Source: Flavobacteriaceae bacterium (GTDB taxonomy: Bacteria; Bacteroidota; Bacteroidia; Flavobacteriales; Flavobacteriaceae). From it: a stretch of 64,000 nucleotides of DNA. The first letter of the stretch is position 1, and each line of letters starts with the position of its first letter. The notes under the pieces were generated by a model. The model saw only the letters and a program-made list of their open reading frames with translations, was not told the origin of the DNA and searched no databases. Below are positions 38,583 to 47,745 of the stretch, piece by piece. The translations under genes and the position numbers were made by a program. The DNA lies in assembly GCA_026709415.1 (NCBI GenBank), contig JAPOSZ010000031.1, positions 1 to 64,000 on the forward strand, in the 5' to 3' direction.

Positions 38583-38617
38583 ATTTATGATATGCTCCCA
38601 TGTATGTTCAAAGTTGC

Positions 38618-38625
38618 TAAATTTG
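38618..38625 (+). promoter_or_regulatory. Predicted -7 promoter element for the acpP operon
   Basis: TAAATTTG is an exact match to TAnnTTTG, 18 bp upstream of the acpP ATG, in the 61-bp spacer shared with purN. No good -33 TTTG is seen. Confidence 0.5.
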
Positions 38626-38643
38626 CCTCAATAAATTTTTCTT

Positions 38644-38877
38644 ATGTCTGATATAAAATCAAGAGTAAAAGCCATTGTGGTCGATAAATTAGGGGTCGAT
38701 GAAAGTGAAGTTGTTGATGACGCTTCCTTTACTAATGATTTGGGTGCAGATTCATTAGATATCGTTGAGTTGGTTATGGAATTTGAAAAAGAATTCAACA
38801 TTCAAATTGCTAATGATCAACCTGAAAAATTCGCCACTGTAGGACAAGCTATCCAATACATCGAAGAACAAGCATAA
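38644..38877 (+). CDS. acpP: Acyl carrier protein
   Basis: The protein has 77 residues, acidic and helical. The phosphopantetheine attachment motif is [12 protein letters not shown] with the modified Ser. It carries growing acyl chains in fatty acid synthesis. It sits 7 bp upstream of fabF, as usual. The phosphopantetheinyl transferase that could load it is at 55592. Confidence 0.97.
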   Translation: MSDIKSRVKAIVVDKLGVDESEVVDDASFTNDLGADSLDIVELVMEFEKEFNIQIANDQPEKFATVGQAIQYIEEQA

Positions 38878-38884
38878 TCTTACC

Positions 38885-40135
38885 ATGACTCCACCAAGAG
38901 TTGTCGTCACCGGTTTGGGTGTCTTATCCCCTATTGGAAATGATGCCGATAGTCTTTGGAAAGGATTAGAGTCTGGTGTTAGTGGTGCTGCTCCCATTAC
39001 CCTTTTTGACGCTTCTAAATTCAGAACACAATTTGCTTGTGAAGTGAAAAACCTCGATATCCACGATTATATCGAAAGAAAAGAGGCGCGCAAAATGGAT
39101 CGGTTTTGTCAGTTGGCCATGATTGCCGCTGATCAAGCCATAGAAGATTCCAATATCGATTTTAAAAAAATTGATAAAGCCAATGTAGGCGTGATTTGGG
39201 GTGGAGGAATTGGTGGATTGGGAACCTTTGAAAATGAGCTGATTAAATTCACTGAAAATGATAAAAACCCTCGATTTAATCCCTATTTGATTCCTAAAAT
39301 GATTGCTAGTATCGCCCCAGGATTGATTTCGATTAAGCATGGATTTGGCGGCCCCAATTTTGCCACAAATTCGGCTTGCGCTTCTTCTTCTCATGCGCTC
39401 ATCGATGCCCTAAATTATATTCGTTGGGGGTATGCAGATGTTATTTTGGCAGGGGGGTCAGAAGCGACTGTCACCTATGCCGGTATCGGTGGTTTTAATG
39501 CCATGCACGCTCTTTCGACGCGAAACGATGAGCCCCAAAAGGCATCGAGACCATATGATAAACATCGAGATGGATTTGTATTAGGAGAGGGAGCAGGGGC
39601 TTTATTATTAGAAAGTTATGAACATGCTAAATCCAGAGGCGCCGAAATCTATGCTGAATTTGTAGGTGCTGGACTAACCTCTGATGCCTTTCATATGACG
39701 GCACCACATCCCAATGGGACTGGTGTTATCAGAGTGATGAAAAATGCCCTCAAGGATGCCAATATAAAAACCACCGATGTGGATTCGATTAACACCCATG
39801 GAACATCCACCCCTTTAGGAGATATTGCGGAAGCTAATGCCATTTATTCCTTATTTAAAGACCATACCTATACCATGAATTTGAATGCGACAAAATCCAT
39901 GACGGGTCATTTGTTGGGGGCTGCTGGAGCCGTTGAATCCATTGCCAGTATACTCTCCATTGTGCATCAAACGATTCCACCGACGATCAATCATGAAACG
40001 GTTGATGAAGCCTTCGACAAAAAAATAAATTTTACTTTTAATAAAGCCCAACCTAGAAAAGTCGATTACATCCTCTCCAACACCTTTGGATTTGGTGGTC
40101 ATAATGCCTGCCTAGTATTTAAAAAACTAGATTGA
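38885..40135 (+). CDS. fabF: 3-oxoacyl-ACP synthase II
   Basis: The protein has 416 residues. The Cys-His-His triad is seen in TNSACASSSHALIDAL, NTHGTSTPLGD and SMTGHLLGAAGAVESIAS. It elongates acyl-ACP with malonyl-ACP. The next gene begins 5 bp after its TGA stop. Confidence 0.97.
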   Translation: MTPPRVVVTGLGVLSPIGNDADSLWKGLESGVSGAAPITLFDASKFRTQFACEVKNLDIHDYIERKEARKMDRFCQLAMIAADQAIEDSNIDFKKIDKANVGVIWGGGIGGLGTFENELIKFTENDKNPRFNPYLIPKMIASIAPGLISIKHGFGGPNFATNSACASSSHALIDALNYIRWGYADVILAGGSEATVTYAGIGGFNAMHALSTRNDEPQKASRPYDKHRDGFVLGEGAGALLLESYEHAKSRGAEIYAEFVGAGLTSDAFHMTAPHPNGTGVIRVMKNALKDANIKTTDVDSINTHGTSTPLGDIAEANAIYSLFKDHTYTMNLNATKSMTGHLLGAAGAVESIASILSIVHQTIPPTINHETVDEAFDKKINFTFNKAQPRKVDYILSNTFGFGGHNACLVFKKLD

Positions 40136-40140
40136 GTTCT

Positions 40141-40671
40141 ATGAGGCTTTTTCACCATAAAAAGCTCTCTTCACGCCGTGCATCCCAAATAGTTGCTCAA
40201 GAATTACTGAAGCGATTCCAGCTCAAAATTCCATTAAAAAATCGAGATGATTTCATTGATGTTTTTTTAATGCCCAAAAAAGAAAAATCCCGGACACATC
40301 ATAAACACCTCATATACATTGGGAACGCCTTAATTAGAACGATAACCACCGAATGGGTTTTTGAAGAATTTTCATCTTTCGATGAAGGGAATTTAACCCA
40401 ATTAAGGGTGATTCTTTGTAATCAAAATCAAATCGAAGTTTTTGGAAAGAAACTAAATCTGCTTGATATTTCAAAAAAGTTTAATGATCCGGAAAGAGAA
40501 GGTATTCCCAAAGAAGGTGTTTTATTAAAAACGTTTATGGGTCGACTTTTTCTCGATATGGGCTATAATTATCCCCAAGTTTTTTACATTCAGCATGTTC
40601 TCAACGGTTTTGTCAATCGATCAGAACTGCAAAACATGGTATTTCAAAGCCACCCAAAAGTCAAAAAATGA
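40141..40671 (+). CDS. RNase III-like protein lacking most catalytic residues
   Basis: From the ATG at 40141 the protein has 176 residues; a TTG overlapping the fabF stop is an alternative. It occupies the usual rnc slot after fabF. It aligns with the next ORF and with RNase III domains. HKHLIYIGNALIR (residues 54-66) replaces the signature ERLEFLGDA, so E38, E41 and D45 (E. coli numbering) become Lys55, Ile58 and Asn62. DEGNLTQLR keeps the E65-type Glu (Glu82). GVLLKTFMGRLFLDMGY matches the second metal motif, but Lys130 replaces E117. There is no dsRNA-binding domain. I infer a catalytically dead or specialised partner of the RNase III encoded directly after it. Confidence 0.7.
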   Translation: MRLFHHKKLSSRRASQIVAQELLKRFQLKIPLKNRDDFIDVFLMPKKEKSRTHHKHLIYIGNALIRTITTEWVFEEFSSFDEGNLTQLRVILCNQNQIEVFGKKLNLLDISKKFNDPEREGIPKEGVLLKTFMGRLFLDMGYNYPQVFYIQHVLNGFVNRSELQNMVFQSHPKVKK

Positions 40672-41220
40672 TTGAACAACGGCTATTTAAAACCAATCGG
40701 GAGTGATGTCACTTTTACCAAGCTTACCGTGTATCATACAAAAGAATTTACAATCAGAGCGTTTAAAAAACAGCTGAGAGGAAGACTTGGTTTTGATATC
40801 AACACCGATGCTCTAAAAATTTACCAATTGGCGTTTATCCATGGTTCATCCAATCTTCAAGACAGAAAAGGACATCCGTTAAATTTTGAACGATTGGAAT
40901 TTTTAGGTGATGCCATTATCAATATGATTGTTATCGAGGTGATTTATAAACGTTACCGTTCGGCATCCATACAGGAAGTGTCAGAATTGAAATCACAATT
41001 AAATACCAGAAATAATTTGAATCAAATCGGTAAAAAAATGAAACTTTTAGAATTGATTCAAACGGGTGAAAGTGCTCCAAAATTTGGTGTCGATATCCAT
41101 GGGAACTTGCTTGAATCGCTGATTGGTGCTGTTTTTATTGACCAAGGGTTTCAAAAAAGCAAAGAATGTTATTTGAATCTCTTAGAAAAATACTCTTCCA
41201 TTCCCCTAGTTTTAAACTGA
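40672..41220 (+). CDS. rnc: RNase III catalytic domain, no dsRNA-binding domain
   Basis: The protein has 182 residues counted from the TTG right after the upstream TGA; a GTG at 40729 is another possible start. RNase III signature NFERLEFLGDAIIN (residues 71-84) has Glu73, Glu76 and Asp80. FGVDIHGNLLESLIGAVFID holds Asn145 and Glu148; Asn at the first position is common in Bacteroidota. The DEG motif is absent: SASIQEVSELKS has Ile100 where E65 is expected. The chain ends soon after the catalytic domain, without the roughly 70-residue dsRNA-binding domain of ordinary RNase III. It is in the same frame as the preceding ORF and separated from it only by one TGA. It should process rRNA and other duplex RNAs. 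Confidence 0.8.
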   Translation: MNNGYLKPIGSDVTFTKLTVYHTKEFTIRAFKKQLRGRLGFDINTDALKIYQLAFIHGSSNLQDRKGHPLNFERLEFLGDAIINMIVIEVIYKRYRSASIQEVSELKSQLNTRNNLNQIGKKMKLLELIQTGESAPKFGVDIHGNLLESLIGAVFIDQGFQKSKECYLNLLEKYSSIPLVLN

Positions 41221-41243
41221 ATAATCTTTCAAAAAATTATATC

Positions 41244-41738
41244 GTGCCGCCCAAAAAAGTCAGTTACAAAAGATCTCAGCGATTAGTTGTTGATTTTAAA
41301 GAAACCTTTTGGTTAATTGGGATTCAATCTGAATTAGAAATTTTTGAGCTCGTATATCACATCAATCGACTAGGGAATTCCCGCTTTAAAAGAACCAATG
41401 AAGATATCCTTACCGAAAACCAAACCCATGGGTGGCCGCTTTATCAATGGCAACAGTTTGAAAATTCGAAACCTGAATACATTTTTTCAAATTGGTTTGA
41501 ATCCCCTCAAAAACCCAATGGCGAGTCTCCTGTTTTATTGAAAGCATTTGATACCCCGTGGTTTAAAAAAGTATATTTACTCACTGAATTCAACCAAATG
41601 GATTACTTTATAAAACTTTATATCGGTGATCGTGTCAAATTACTAATGGAACAAATCAATAAAATAAAAGGTGTTTTTTTGCACCTGGTAATCCCTTCAG
41701 AGCAAATTAAAAACTCGGCGTTATTAATTTTTGATTGA
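41244..41738 (+). CDS. IPExxxVDY-family protein
   Basis: The product has about 164 residues from a GTG at 41244 (VPPKKVSYKRSQRLVVDFKE); an ATG at 41166 inside the RNase III gene is less likely. WLIGIQSELEIFELVYHINR and the C-terminal LLTEFNQMDYFIKLYIGD match the Bacteroidota IPExxxVDY family, which is normally encoded between rnc and pyk, as here. The function is unknown. Its stop overlaps the pyk start by one base. Confidence 0.75.
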   Translation: MPPKKVSYKRSQRLVVDFKETFWLIGIQSELEIFELVYHINRLGNSRFKRTNEDILTENQTHGWPLYQWQQFENSKPEYIFSNWFESPQKPNGESPVLLKAFDTPWFKKVYLLTEFNQMDYFIKLYIGDRVKLLMEQINKIKGVFLHLVIPSEQIKNSALLIFD

Positions 41739-43168
41739 TGAGTTTTTTCAAAAAAACCAAAATAGTAGCCACTTTAGGGCCTTCCACAAGAGATATCCAT
41801 ACGCTAGAAGAAATGATCCTAGCTGGAACCAATGTCTTTCGAATCAATTTTTCACACGTCACCTACAGTGTGGCCACCATGCAAATCAAAATGATTCGTG
41901 AATTAGATCAAAAACACGAATGTCATTCAGCTATTTTGGCTGATTTACAAGGGCCTAAACTACGTATTGGTGATGTGGAAAAAGGATCTGTGGTTTCGGT
42001 TGGAGATAATGTAACCTTTTATTCGGACAAGCCATTTGTAGGAAATGCCCAAAAAGCCTACCTCAACTATCCTCATTTAGCTAAAGATGTTGCCATTGGT
42101 GATTCCATTTTGATCAATGATGGAAAACTCATTTTTGAAGTCACGCATACTGATAGAAAATCAAAAATCATCACCAAGACCATCCAGGGGGGTGATTTTG
42201 AATCTAAAAAGGGAGTCAACCTTCCCCATACCAGAATGACCATTGGTGCCTTAACGCCTAAGGACATTGAAGATGCCAAATTCATTTTCACTCAAGATGT
42301 GGATTGGATTGCTCTTTCTTTTGTCCGAGGGGCAGAAGATTTATTGGCATTAAAACAATTGATGGCAGATTTTAGTGAAAAGAAGCTTCCCATCATTTCT
42401 AAAATTGAAAAACCTCAAGCCATCCAAAGTCTAGATCGAATCATTGAATTGTCGGACGGTATTATGGTAGCTCGTGGGGACTTGGGGGTTGAAATTCCAG
42501 CCGCTGAAGTGCCACTTGTTCAAAAAAAACTGGTTTTACTTTCTAAAAAAGCCCGTATACCGGTAATCATAGCAACTCAAATGTTGGAAAACATGATCGA
42601 TAGCCTCACACCGAGTCGAGCCGAAGTTAATGATGTCGCGAACTCTGTTTTTGATGGGGCTGATGCCGTGATGACTTCAGGAGAAACCTCTGTAGGAAAA
42701 CATCCAGCGAAAGTGATTAGCATGATGACTTCCATTTTAAAAACTGTAGAAAATGCCGACCTCATCAAAATCCATTTAGAACAACCCAAAAACATTCAAA
42801 CCATTCGCTATATCACGGATTCCATTTGCTTTCATGCCGCTAAAATCGCCAACGCCATCAATGCCAAAGCCATTTGTACACTCACCAATAGCGGTTATAC
42901 GGCCTATCAAATTTCAGCTTGTCGACCATCGGCTTATGTTTTAGTATTCACGTCCAACAAAAATTTACTTTCTCAATTGAATTTACTTTGGGGGGTCAAA
43001 ACTTTTTACTATGAGGAAGGAAATGAGACTGATTTGGTCATGGAAGAGGTCAATCAGATTGCTTTAGAAAAGGGCTATGTGACAAAAGGGGATTTTCTTG
43101 TTAATTTGACCTATATCCCTGTTTCAAAAAAAGGAATGGTCAATACATTACGAATAACAACCATTTAA
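41738..43168 (+). CDS. pyk: Pyruvate kinase
   Basis: The protein has 476 residues, starting at the ATG that overlaps the upstream stop (TGATG). KIVATLGPSTRD is at the N-terminus. The active site KIEKPQAIQSLDRIIELSDG and IMVARGDLGVEIP carries the catalytic Lys and metal ligands. TQMLENMIDSLTPSRAEVND and DGADAVMTSGETSVGKHP follow. It converts PEP and ADP to pyruvate and ATP. It is last in the acpP-fabF-rnc operon. Confidence 0.97.
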   Translation: MSFFKKTKIVATLGPSTRDIHTLEEMILAGTNVFRINFSHVTYSVATMQIKMIRELDQKHECHSAILADLQGPKLRIGDVEKGSVVSVGDNVTFYSDKPFVGNAQKAYLNYPHLAKDVAIGDSILINDGKLIFEVTHTDRKSKIITKTIQGGDFESKKGVNLPHTRMTIGALTPKDIEDAKFIFTQDVDWIALSFVRGAEDLLALKQLMADFSEKKLPIISKIEKPQAIQSLDRIIELSDGIMVARGDLGVEIPAAEVPLVQKKLVLLSKKARIPVIIATQMLENMIDSLTPSRAEVNDVANSVFDGADAVMTSGETSVGKHPAKVISMMTSILKTVENADLIKIHLEQPKNIQTIRYITDSICFHAAKIANAINAKAICTLTNSGYTAYQISACRPSAYVLVFTSNKNLLSQLNLLWGVKTFYYEEGNETDLVMEEVNQIALEKGYVTKGDFLVNLTYIPVSKKGMVNTLRITTI

Positions 43169-43223
43169 CGCCCTGATTCCATCTGACTTTAATTTTTCGT
43201 AGCGCTATTTAATTCAACAACCG

Positions 43224-44096
43224 ATGAAAGGTATTATCATGGCAGGAGGTAATGGGACAAGGTTGCTGCCGATTACTGGTGGGGCGTCCAAACAGCTGTT
43301 GCCCATTTACGATAAACCCATGGTGTATTATCCCCTTTCTATTTTGATGCTTGCCGATATTCGGGACATTTTAATCATTAGTACGCCTGAAGATATGGCA
43401 CATTACAAGCGTTTACTAGGCGATGGATCCCAATGGGGATTATCTATTGACTATGCTATTCAAAGTAAACCTCAAGGGATTGCTCAAGGCTTTCTTGTTG
43501 GAAAAAAATTTCTGGGATCAAGTTCCGTTTGTTTGGTATTGGGAGATAATGTTTTCTATGGCCCTCATTTAGAATCCCATTTGATAAAAGCAAAAATTAA
43601 TGCCACTAAACATCAAGTGGCCACTGTTTTTGGTGTTGAAGTCAATAACCCGCATCAATACGGTGTTCTTGGATTTAATCAATTCCATCAGGCTGTTTCC
43701 ATTGAAGAAAAACCGAATACACCCCCTAGTAATATTGCTGTGGCTGGATTGTATTTTTATCCAAATTCAGTCATTCAAATGGCTGCAAAAATTCCATTTT
43801 CCAAACGTGGAGAACTTGAGATTACCACAGTCAATCAACAATATCTTTCTGATAATGCGTTAGATGTCGTGCAACTTTCAAAAAGCTTTACTTGGCTGGA
43901 TACAGGGAGTCCAGAATCCTTGCTTGAAGCCTCTCAGTTTATCCATACCATTGAAAAAAGGAAAAGAAGTAAAGTAGCCTGTTTGGAAGAAATCGCCTTT
44001 AAAAAAGGATGGATTACCAAATCAGATGTTTTAATGGCTGCAAAAAAAATGAACAGGACGCCTTATGGTCAATATTTGATCAATAACTATTTATAA
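43224..44096 (+). CDS. rmlA: Glucose-1-phosphate thymidylyltransferase
   Basis: The protein has 290 residues. GGNGTRLLPITGGASKQLLP is the nucleotide-binding start, with YDKPMVYYPLS next. VLGDNVFYGPH and SIEEKP follow, then TWLDTGSPESLLEAS. It makes dTDP-glucose, the first step to dTDP-L-rhamnose. It is the first of rmlA-rmlC-rmlD-rmlB, all close or overlapping. Confidence 0.96.
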   Translation: MKGIIMAGGNGTRLLPITGGASKQLLPIYDKPMVYYPLSILMLADIRDILIISTPEDMAHYKRLLGDGSQWGLSIDYAIQSKPQGIAQGFLVGKKFLGSSSVCLVLGDNVFYGPHLESHLIKAKINATKHQVATVFGVEVNNPHQYGVLGFNQFHQAVSIEEKPNTPPSNIAVAGLYFYPNSVIQMAAKIPFSKRGELEITTVNQQYLSDNALDVVQLSKSFTWLDTGSPESLLEASQFIHTIEKRKRSKVACLEEIAFKKGWITKSDVLMAAKKMNRTPYGQYLINNYL

Positions 44097-44105
44097 CTTT
44101 CCATT

Positions 44106-44675
44106 ATGGAAATTCAAATGATTGATAAGACCGGTCTGGCGTTGATTCATCCAGAAATTCACCAAGACTTTCGAGGGTCTCTTAGTGAAAACTTCCGAAA
44201 AGATCTTTTAGAAGAAAAACTTGGATATTCTTTATCGGATTTTTGTCAAGAAAACGAAGTCCACTCGAAAAAGGGGGTGTTGCGGGGATTACATTATCAA
44301 CTACCACCCCATGCTCAGTCCAAATTAATCTCGGTGGTCAATGGATCAATCTATGATGTCGTTGTAGACATGCGGAAGTGGTCTGAAAGTTTTGGGCAGG
44401 TTTTTGGATTTTTTTTAAGTGATGATCGTGATTCCAATCTATTCATTCCTCGAGGGTTTGCTCACGGTTATCTTACTTTGAGCGATCAGTCCCTGGTTTT
44501 CTATAAAATGGATCAATACTATCATCCCCCTTCGGAACAGTCTATCGCTTGGAATGATTCTAAGCTAAATATTCGATGGCCCCTGTCGATGAATTCTATT
44601 ATTGTTTCTCAAAGAGACAAAACCAATATTGGTTTTTCAAAGGCCTTTTCTTTTGATGACCCCTCCGCTGTCTAA
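44106..44675 (+). CDS. rmlC: dTDP-4-dehydrorhamnose 3,5-epimerase
   Basis: The protein has 189 residues. The cupin-fold motifs FRGSLSENFRKDL, GVLRGLHYQLPPHAQSKLIS (catalytic His) and FIPRGFAHGYLTLSDQS are intact. The gene lies 9 bp after rmlA and its end overlaps rmlD by 20 bp. Confidence 0.96.
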   Translation: MEIQMIDKTGLALIHPEIHQDFRGSLSENFRKDLLEEKLGYSLSDFCQENEVHSKKGVLRGLHYQLPPHAQSKLISVVNGSIYDVVVDMRKWSESFGQVFGFFLSDDRDSNLFIPRGFAHGYLTLSDQSLVFYKMDQYYHPPSEQSIAWNDSKLNIRWPLSMNSIIVSQRDKTNIGFSKAFSFDDPSAV

Positions 44676-45528
44676 ATTAAAGTTTTTGGTCACAGGTGGG
44701 GGGCAACTCGCTCAATGTATTGAATTCATTGTCCCCCAAAACCAAAAAGATCAATTTTATTTTTTAAATAAAAGTGAATTTGACATTACCAACCAAAATC
44801 AAATCAATGATTTTGTTGAATACAACCCTGTTGATATCATCATCAACTGTGCGGCTTATACCCATGTGGGAAAAGCAGAATCCAATCCAAAATGTGCCCA
44901 ACAGGTTAATGTTAATGGGGTAGATCGCCTTATTAAATTATGCCAAAAACATAATACTTTTCTATTTCACATATCCACAGATTATGTGTTTGATGGTCAA
45001 AAAAGAGAACCTTATACTGAAAGCGATAGTCCCAACCCCATCAATCAATATGGAAAATCAAAAACTTTGGGAGAACAACTTTTGCTAGAATCAAAAATAA
45101 AAGCGATCATTATTCGTAGTTCTTGGATATTTAGTCCTTTTGGCACTAATTTTTTTAAAAGCATACTTTCTCAAATACAACAAAACAAAACACTCGAAGT
45201 AGTGAATAATCAATACGGGTGTCCCACCTATGGTATAGATTTGGCCCAATTTATTTTATCAATTGCAAATCAATTCAAAACTTTGAATCATCGGATTTAT
45301 CATTTTGTTAATTCTGGCGTAGCAACATGGTATGATGTTGCAAAGCACATAATCGACAGCATGCCTATGAACACTCCCGCTTCTTTAGTTGGTGTCAAAC
45401 AAAAAAACTCGATCGTTAAGCGTCCTGAATACAGTGCATTAAACACGACTAGGATCAGACAAGAATTCAATATGATACCTCGAAATTGGAAGGTGGCCTT
45501 AACTGAATGCATTTCTAAAATTCAATAA
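44656..45528 (+). CDS. rmlD: dTDP-4-dehydrorhamnose reductase
   Basis: The product is about 290 residues from the ATG at 44656 (MTPPLSKLKFLVTGGGQLAQ), which overlaps the rmlC end. The NAD(P) motif GGGQLAQ, the FHISTDYVFDGQKREPYTES block and the YGKSK catalytic Tyr-Lys pair are present. It gives dTDP-L-rhamnose, the final product of the pathway. A start further upstream at 44602 would lie deep inside rmlC and is unlikely. Confidence 0.94.
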   Translation: MTPPLSKLKFLVTGGGQLAQCIEFIVPQNQKDQFYFLNKSEFDITNQNQINDFVEYNPVDIIINCAAYTHVGKAESNPKCAQQVNVNGVDRLIKLCQKHNTFLFHISTDYVFDGQKREPYTESDSPNPINQYGKSKTLGEQLLLESKIKAIIIRSSWIFSPFGTNFFKSILSQIQQNKTLEVVNNQYGCPTYGIDLAQFILSIANQFKTLNHRIYHFVNSGVATWYDVAKHIIDSMPMNTPASLVGVKQKNSIVKRPEYSALNTTRIRQEFNMIPRNWKVALTECISKIQ

Positions 45529-45529
45529 T

Positions 45530-46528
45530 ATGCCAAAAAATCCCATTTTAATTACAGGTGGCGCTGGATTTATAGGCATACATTTACTTCGAGTTTTGGT
45601 TGGTAAATACCCTCACTATCATTTTGTCAATGTCGATTCATTGACAGAGGCTAGTAACATCAAAGGACTAGATTCCATATCGAATCACCCTAATTATTCT
45701 TTTTATCCATACGATATCTGCAATAAAAAACAGATGGAAATATTATTCAAAAACTATGAATTTGAAGGAATCATTCATCTGGCGGCAGAAACGCATGTGG
45801 ATAAATCCATTGTCAACCCCAGTTTATTTGTTCATTCCAATATCGTTGGAACTGTTCATCTTCTTGAATTAACCAAAACCTATTGTCAACAAAACCCTTC
45901 ATTTAATCGGTTTTATCACGTTTCGACCGATGAAGTATACGGTCATCTTGGACCGGCAGGATCTTTTATAGAGTCGGATCCCTATCTTCCTCGATCGCCT
46001 TATGCAGCCTCTAAAGCCGCTGCAGATCATTTTGTTAAAGCATTTCATCACACTTACGGGCTACCCATTGTTTTGTCTCATTGCACTAATAATTATGGGC
46101 CATACCAATCTGATGATAAGTTTATTCCTCAGATAGTCACCAATGCATTAAACAAGCAGCCCATAAAAGTTTATGGAAAGGGAGATAACATTCGAGATTG
46201 GTTATTTGTTTCTGATCATGTCGAGGCCATCGACTGTATTTTTCATCGTGGAACCATTGGGCAGTCTTATAATATTGGAGCTGACAATCCAATCAATAAT
46301 ATCTCTCTAGTGAACAAAATTATTCATCTGCTAGAATCTGAATTAAATCAGGCCCAAGGGTCTTTTCAAAAACTAATCACTCATGTGCCCGATCGACTGG
46401 GACATGATTTTCGGTACGCCCTCAATAAATCTAAGATTACTCAAGAATTGAATTGGAAGCCCACCACCAGGTTTGATGACGGACTAAAACAAACGATTGA
46501 CTATTATTCCCAAAATGTTCTAACTTAG
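45530..46528 (+). CDS. rmlB: dTDP-glucose 4,6-dehydratase
   Basis: The protein has 332 residues. ITGGAGFIGIHLLRVLV is the NAD-binding motif. FYHVSTDEVYGHLG, the YAASKAAADH Tyr-Lys pair, and CTNNYGPYQ follow. It forms dTDP-4-keto-6-deoxyglucose, the step between RmlA and RmlC. It begins 1 bp after rmlD, completing the rhamnose donor set that could feed the glycan genes at 10-13 kb. Confidence 0.96.
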   Translation: MPKNPILITGGAGFIGIHLLRVLVGKYPHYHFVNVDSLTEASNIKGLDSISNHPNYSFYPYDICNKKQMEILFKNYEFEGIIHLAAETHVDKSIVNPSLFVHSNIVGTVHLLELTKTYCQQNPSFNRFYHVSTDEVYGHLGPAGSFIESDPYLPRSPYAASKAAADHFVKAFHHTYGLPIVLSHCTNNYGPYQSDDKFIPQIVTNALNKQPIKVYGKGDNIRDWLFVSDHVEAIDCIFHRGTIGQSYNIGADNPINNISLVNKIIHLLESELNQAQGSFQKLITHVPDRLGHDFRYALNKSKITQELNWKPTTRFDDGLKQTIDYYSQNVLT

Positions 46529-46545
46529 TATCAAATTAAATTTTC

Positions 46546-46932
46546 ATGAAAAAAAATACCGACTTAGCTCTTTTGATTATACGTGTGGTTTTTTCAGTGG
46601 CCATGATAACTCATGGGTGGGGAAAAATCTCCAAAGTATTTCAAGGTGATTTTGCTTTTGCAGACCCTATCGGAATAGGTGCTGAATTAACTCTTGTGAT
46701 TACAGCTATTGGTGAATTTATTGCACCTATTTTAATCATCGTAGGATACCAAACAAGATGGGCAGCAGCTTTAACAACTTTGGTTATGTTGGGAGCCATG
46801 ATTGCCGTTCATATGGCAAATGGGGATGCGTTTGATCGATGGGAAAAAGCTTTACTATTCTTTACCGGATTTTTGGCTATCGCACTAGCCGGTGGGGGTA
46901 AATACTCCTTAAAATTCAAAAGGAAACCCTAA
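46546..46932 (+). CDS. DoxX-family membrane protein
   Basis: The protein has 128 residues with four hydrophobic helices. LLIIRVVFSVAMITHGWGKI is the conserved first helix, and GYQTRWAAALTTLVMLGAMI fits helix three. DoxX-like proteins are inner-membrane proteins, some linked to quinone or redox stress chemistry. It lies 17 bp after rmlB, probably cotranscribed by position only. Confidence 0.85.
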   Translation: MKKNTDLALLIIRVVFSVAMITHGWGKISKVFQGDFAFADPIGIGAELTLVITAIGEFIAPILIIVGYQTRWAAALTTLVMLGAMIAVHMANGDAFDRWEKALLFFTGFLAIALAGGGKYSLKFKRKP

Positions 46933-46993
46933 TATCACACCGTGACGGGGACATTGTATGATTTCCCATTGTTGTAGAACCAAAAAACTATAG

Positions 46994-47278
46994 TCATTCG
47001 ACTTTTGGTGAAATGGGCTGGACTTCATTGGGCAATACAGAAACAAAAGATCTATTATTTTTTTTTCTTTTAAACTGTACGATCCCATCAATTGATGAAT
47101 GGAGTGTGTGGTCTTTACCCAAATAGACGTTAAGTCCTGGATGGTGCTTGGTTCCGCGTTGGCGTATGATGATACTCCCCGGTTTAGCAATTTGTCCCCC
47201 AAAAATTTTTACTCCTAAACGTTTTGATTCCGATTCTCTTCCGTTTTTTGAACTTCCTACGCCTTTTTTATGAGCCAT
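46994..47278 (-). CDS. rpmA: Ribosomal protein L27
   Basis: The protein has 94 residues. [20 protein letters not shown], then [20 protein letters not shown] is the standard sequence; the flexible N-terminus reaches the peptidyl-transferase centre. It is encoded 27 bp downstream of rplU, the conserved pair. Confidence 0.97.
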   Translation of the reverse strand: MAHKKGVGSSKNGRESESKRLGVKIFGGQIAKPGSIIIRQRGTKHHPGLNVYLGKDHTLHSSIDGIVQFKRKKNNRSFVSVLPNEVQPISPKVE

Positions 47279-47305
47279 TTTTACAAGTTTAAATTGATCC
47301 CCGTA

Positions 47306-47692
47306 TTAGTTAGTTGCCACTTTAGTAGATTTTGAAAAAGGAATTTTAGCCGTTTCTTTTGGGGGTTCTGTAAATTTTGTTTTGATTTTTTTGATAAGCA
47401 ACTGAGTATAATTTTGTCGGTGTCCATTTTTGACAGCATACCCCTTTCTTCTCTTTTTTTTAAAAACAATGACTTTATCCCCTTTTTGATGTCCCAACAC
47501 TTCTGCAGTGACGATGGCATCTTTGACCGTTGGCGTCCCAACGGAAATTTTTTCGGTATCATCCAATAAATAGATGTTTTCAAAATCAATGAATTTTCCT
47601 TTTTCTAAATCCATCCTATCCACAAAAATCTGTTGATTTTCTTGGACTTTATATTGCTTTCCTAAAATATCGACAATAGCATACATTCCCAT
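47306..47692 (-). CDS. rplU: Ribosomal protein L21
   Basis: The protein has 128 residues. YAIVDILGKQYKVQENQQIF and the KVIVFKKKRRKGYAVKNGHR rRNA-binding loop identify it. A C-terminal tail of about 25 residues (TEPPKETAKIPFSKSTK) extends past the usual 103-residue core. The first gene of rplU-rpmA; an IS30 fragment lies 54 bp upstream. Confidence 0.96.
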   Translation of the reverse strand: MGMYAIVDILGKQYKVQENQQIFVDRMDLEKGKFIDFENIYLLDDTEKISVGTPTVKDAIVTAEVLGHQKGDKVIVFKKKRRKGYAVKNGHRQNYTQLLIKKIKTKFTEPPKETAKIPFSKSTKVATN

Positions 47693-47745
47693 GAAATCAA
47701 GGACTGCGAAATTAAATAAATTGAACCAATTCTACCTTCTCCTAT

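Noticed and set aside
40668-40705. Out-of-frame ATG overlapping the first RNase III-like stop
   Set aside because: Its frame closes after 12 codons, so it cannot start the second RNase III gene without a further frameshift.
46909-47202. Long minus-strand frame over the L27 gene
   Set aside because: It is a shadow frame of rpmA without protein-like composition.
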